Shown in pieces: positions 63,901-64,000 of a stretch of 64,000 bases of DNA. Below the pieces are notes generated by a model. It saw only the letters and a program-made list of their open reading frames with translations, did no database searches and was not told the DNA's origin. The stretch's first letter is position 1; each line of letters opens with the position of its first letter. Source of the DNA: Psychroflexus curvus (GTDB lineage Bacteria > Bacteroidota > Bacteroidia > Flavobacteriales > Flavobacteriaceae); NCBI RefSeq assembly GCF_020164585.1, contig NZ_JAIQZF010000006.1, positions 124,001 to 188,000 of the forward strand, in the 5' to 3' direction. The position numbers were made by a program, and so were the translations under genes.

Positions 63901-64000
63901 ACAATAACTTCATCTAATTGATTACTCGGATTTAAATTAATCTCAAAAGTGTCTTTACCCAAGATAGAAACGTTTCTACTTTTAAAACCCAAATAACTGA
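60957..64000 (-). CDS. SusC/RagA family TonB-dependent transporter, partial
   Basis: The frame stays open to the window edge, so the N terminus (signal peptide and most of the carboxypeptidase-D-like domain) lies outside. The visible 1014 or so codons hold the end of that domain (SYMGFKSRNVSILG), the TonB plug (VLKGPAAAALYGSRAANGVILITTKKG), and the 22-stranded barrel ending SFGLALNIKL. It imports a SusD-delivered ligand through the outer membrane using TonB energy. Confidence 0.94.
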   Translation of the reverse strand, partial: SYLGFKSRNVSILGKDTFEINLNPSNQLDEVIVTALDIKRSEKALGYSVQSLGAEEVSDVKVGNVSNKLQGKVAGVFVNSSGNGPTASSNVTIRGQTSLTGSSQALFVVNGIPITNGLFSPGDGLNGSTTIDFGNSSQVVNPDDIENISVLKGPAAAALYGSRAANGVILITTKKGSDVDDDINVELNLQTVGRTILRKPDFQNTYGFGGNGKFSYKSGDIYTSQNGVDYYDAFGENWGPRMNGQLIKQFNSNGEAVPFTPAENNFDDFFETGTLNIHNVALSQNTEDGDYRISYTYMDDQNIVPGAGLGRNTLYASVGKQLFDDKLEVRVNLFNIRSSSDNIPNGGYDESNSIMYGWLWYPRQVGINELKPYWREGQVGEQQRYVEELWVNNPWLLTEENTNSFQENRIIGNATLNYSLTDRLSIRGRYGVDFKDEQRQFRRATSTKAIPGQFGSYREDELSFQEINAEAVISYTKNNIDDKFNYDLKLGGNMMRQKSNILIANNSQLLIPSQFTLTNNRAEVQVENPRAEKRINSIFGFASLSWDRWLYLDITGRNDWSSTLPKENNSYFYPSFSASAVLSEKLNIPYDSPLSFLKVRAAYAEVGSDTDPYLLTNTYQPQALFGDNPAFTNNTFATNPNLKPERTISYEVGTDVRFFNNRLGLDFTYYNNLSKDQIIFLPVPTTSGKESRLVNAGEIRSKGFEIQLNATPIETEDFSWDTNFNIGINEAIVESLPDGVEGSYPIVADVFPGDGGSQDLELVAVEGEKLGQLRGLGFQRDASGNIIHENGIPQMTEEKVTVGSYQPDARIGWQNTFKYKDWTFGFLFDGQVGGNFYSRGHALFNTGGTITNNNDPNLNISTLEGRQEYNVSYNGAGEPVYSPVPGTGAGVVGPGVNADGTPNETAVPTRDYFYAYYGNGFNRDNIEAATYDATWFKLREVRLSYDVPKSFYEEYGIESVRLSAVGRNLLLITEVPTVDPETFSIRNGIFVNGFGSNPLPSTSSFGLALNIKL

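Overview
The window is a gene-dense, AT-rich stretch of chromosome from a member of the Bacteroidota, most likely a marine Flavobacteriaceae; the genus cannot be fixed from the sequence. The evidence is a SusC/SusD pair at the right edge, Bacteroidota promoters (TTG, about 19 nt, TAnnTTTG) ahead of many genes, few Shine-Dalgarno sites, monomeric isocitrate dehydrogenase, the alternative GlmU family, bacillithiol deacetylase BshB1 and several lineage-typical families (LETM1-like, head-GIN/DUF2807, PspC with PadR).

Layout. 1-20.8 kb is mostly housekeeping: GlmU-like enzyme, an acyl-CoA-dehydrogenase-like protein, YihY, ribosomal protein S1, a hydrolase, MsrA, the Nif3/coiled-coil pair divergent from lpxK, L31, icd, a four-gene unit ending in trmD and rplS, GAPDH, MarC, a DUF429 protein and lipoamide dehydrogenase. 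21-23.3 kb holds an NhaC-type antiporter and BshB1.

23.4-34.4 kb is the most distinctive region. It is a same-strand array that looks like a complete short-chain monocarboxylate (acetate/propionate) uptake, sensing and activation module: a small IS1-InsA-like zinc-ribbon/HTH protein behind a perfect palindrome, an outer-membrane porin, the DUF4212 small subunit and large subunit of a sodium:acetate-type symporter, a small membrane protein overlapping a transporter/histidine-kinase fusion, a receiver-only response regulator, and a 1286-residue protein that joins a propionyl-CoA-synthetase-like half to an acetyl-CoA-synthetase half. The response regulator has no DNA-binding domain, so the InsA-like protein is the only DNA-binding candidate in the locus. 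That wiring is an inference.

34.6-50.5 kb carries tRNA-His(GTG), an M28 peptidase, pheT, a thioesterase, lysA, a minus-strand run (FMN reductase, pabB, tilS, dsbD), a DUF4442 protein and a PadR-PspC-GIN operon. A MITE-like inverted repeat sits at 50.6 kb. 50.7-64 kb is all minus strand: a LETM1-like protein, a long-chain acyl-CoA ligase, a tight porin/BCCT transporter/universal stress protein/gamma-glutamyltransferase operon, and SusD/SusC, with SusC cut by the window end.

No CRISPR array, rRNA, phage or complete insertion sequence was seen. No gene-free stretch longer than about 300 bases exists; the longer gaps (17451-17669, 18309-18460, 20768-21062, 39932-40193, 47503-47759) hold promoters, hairpins or repeats as listed.
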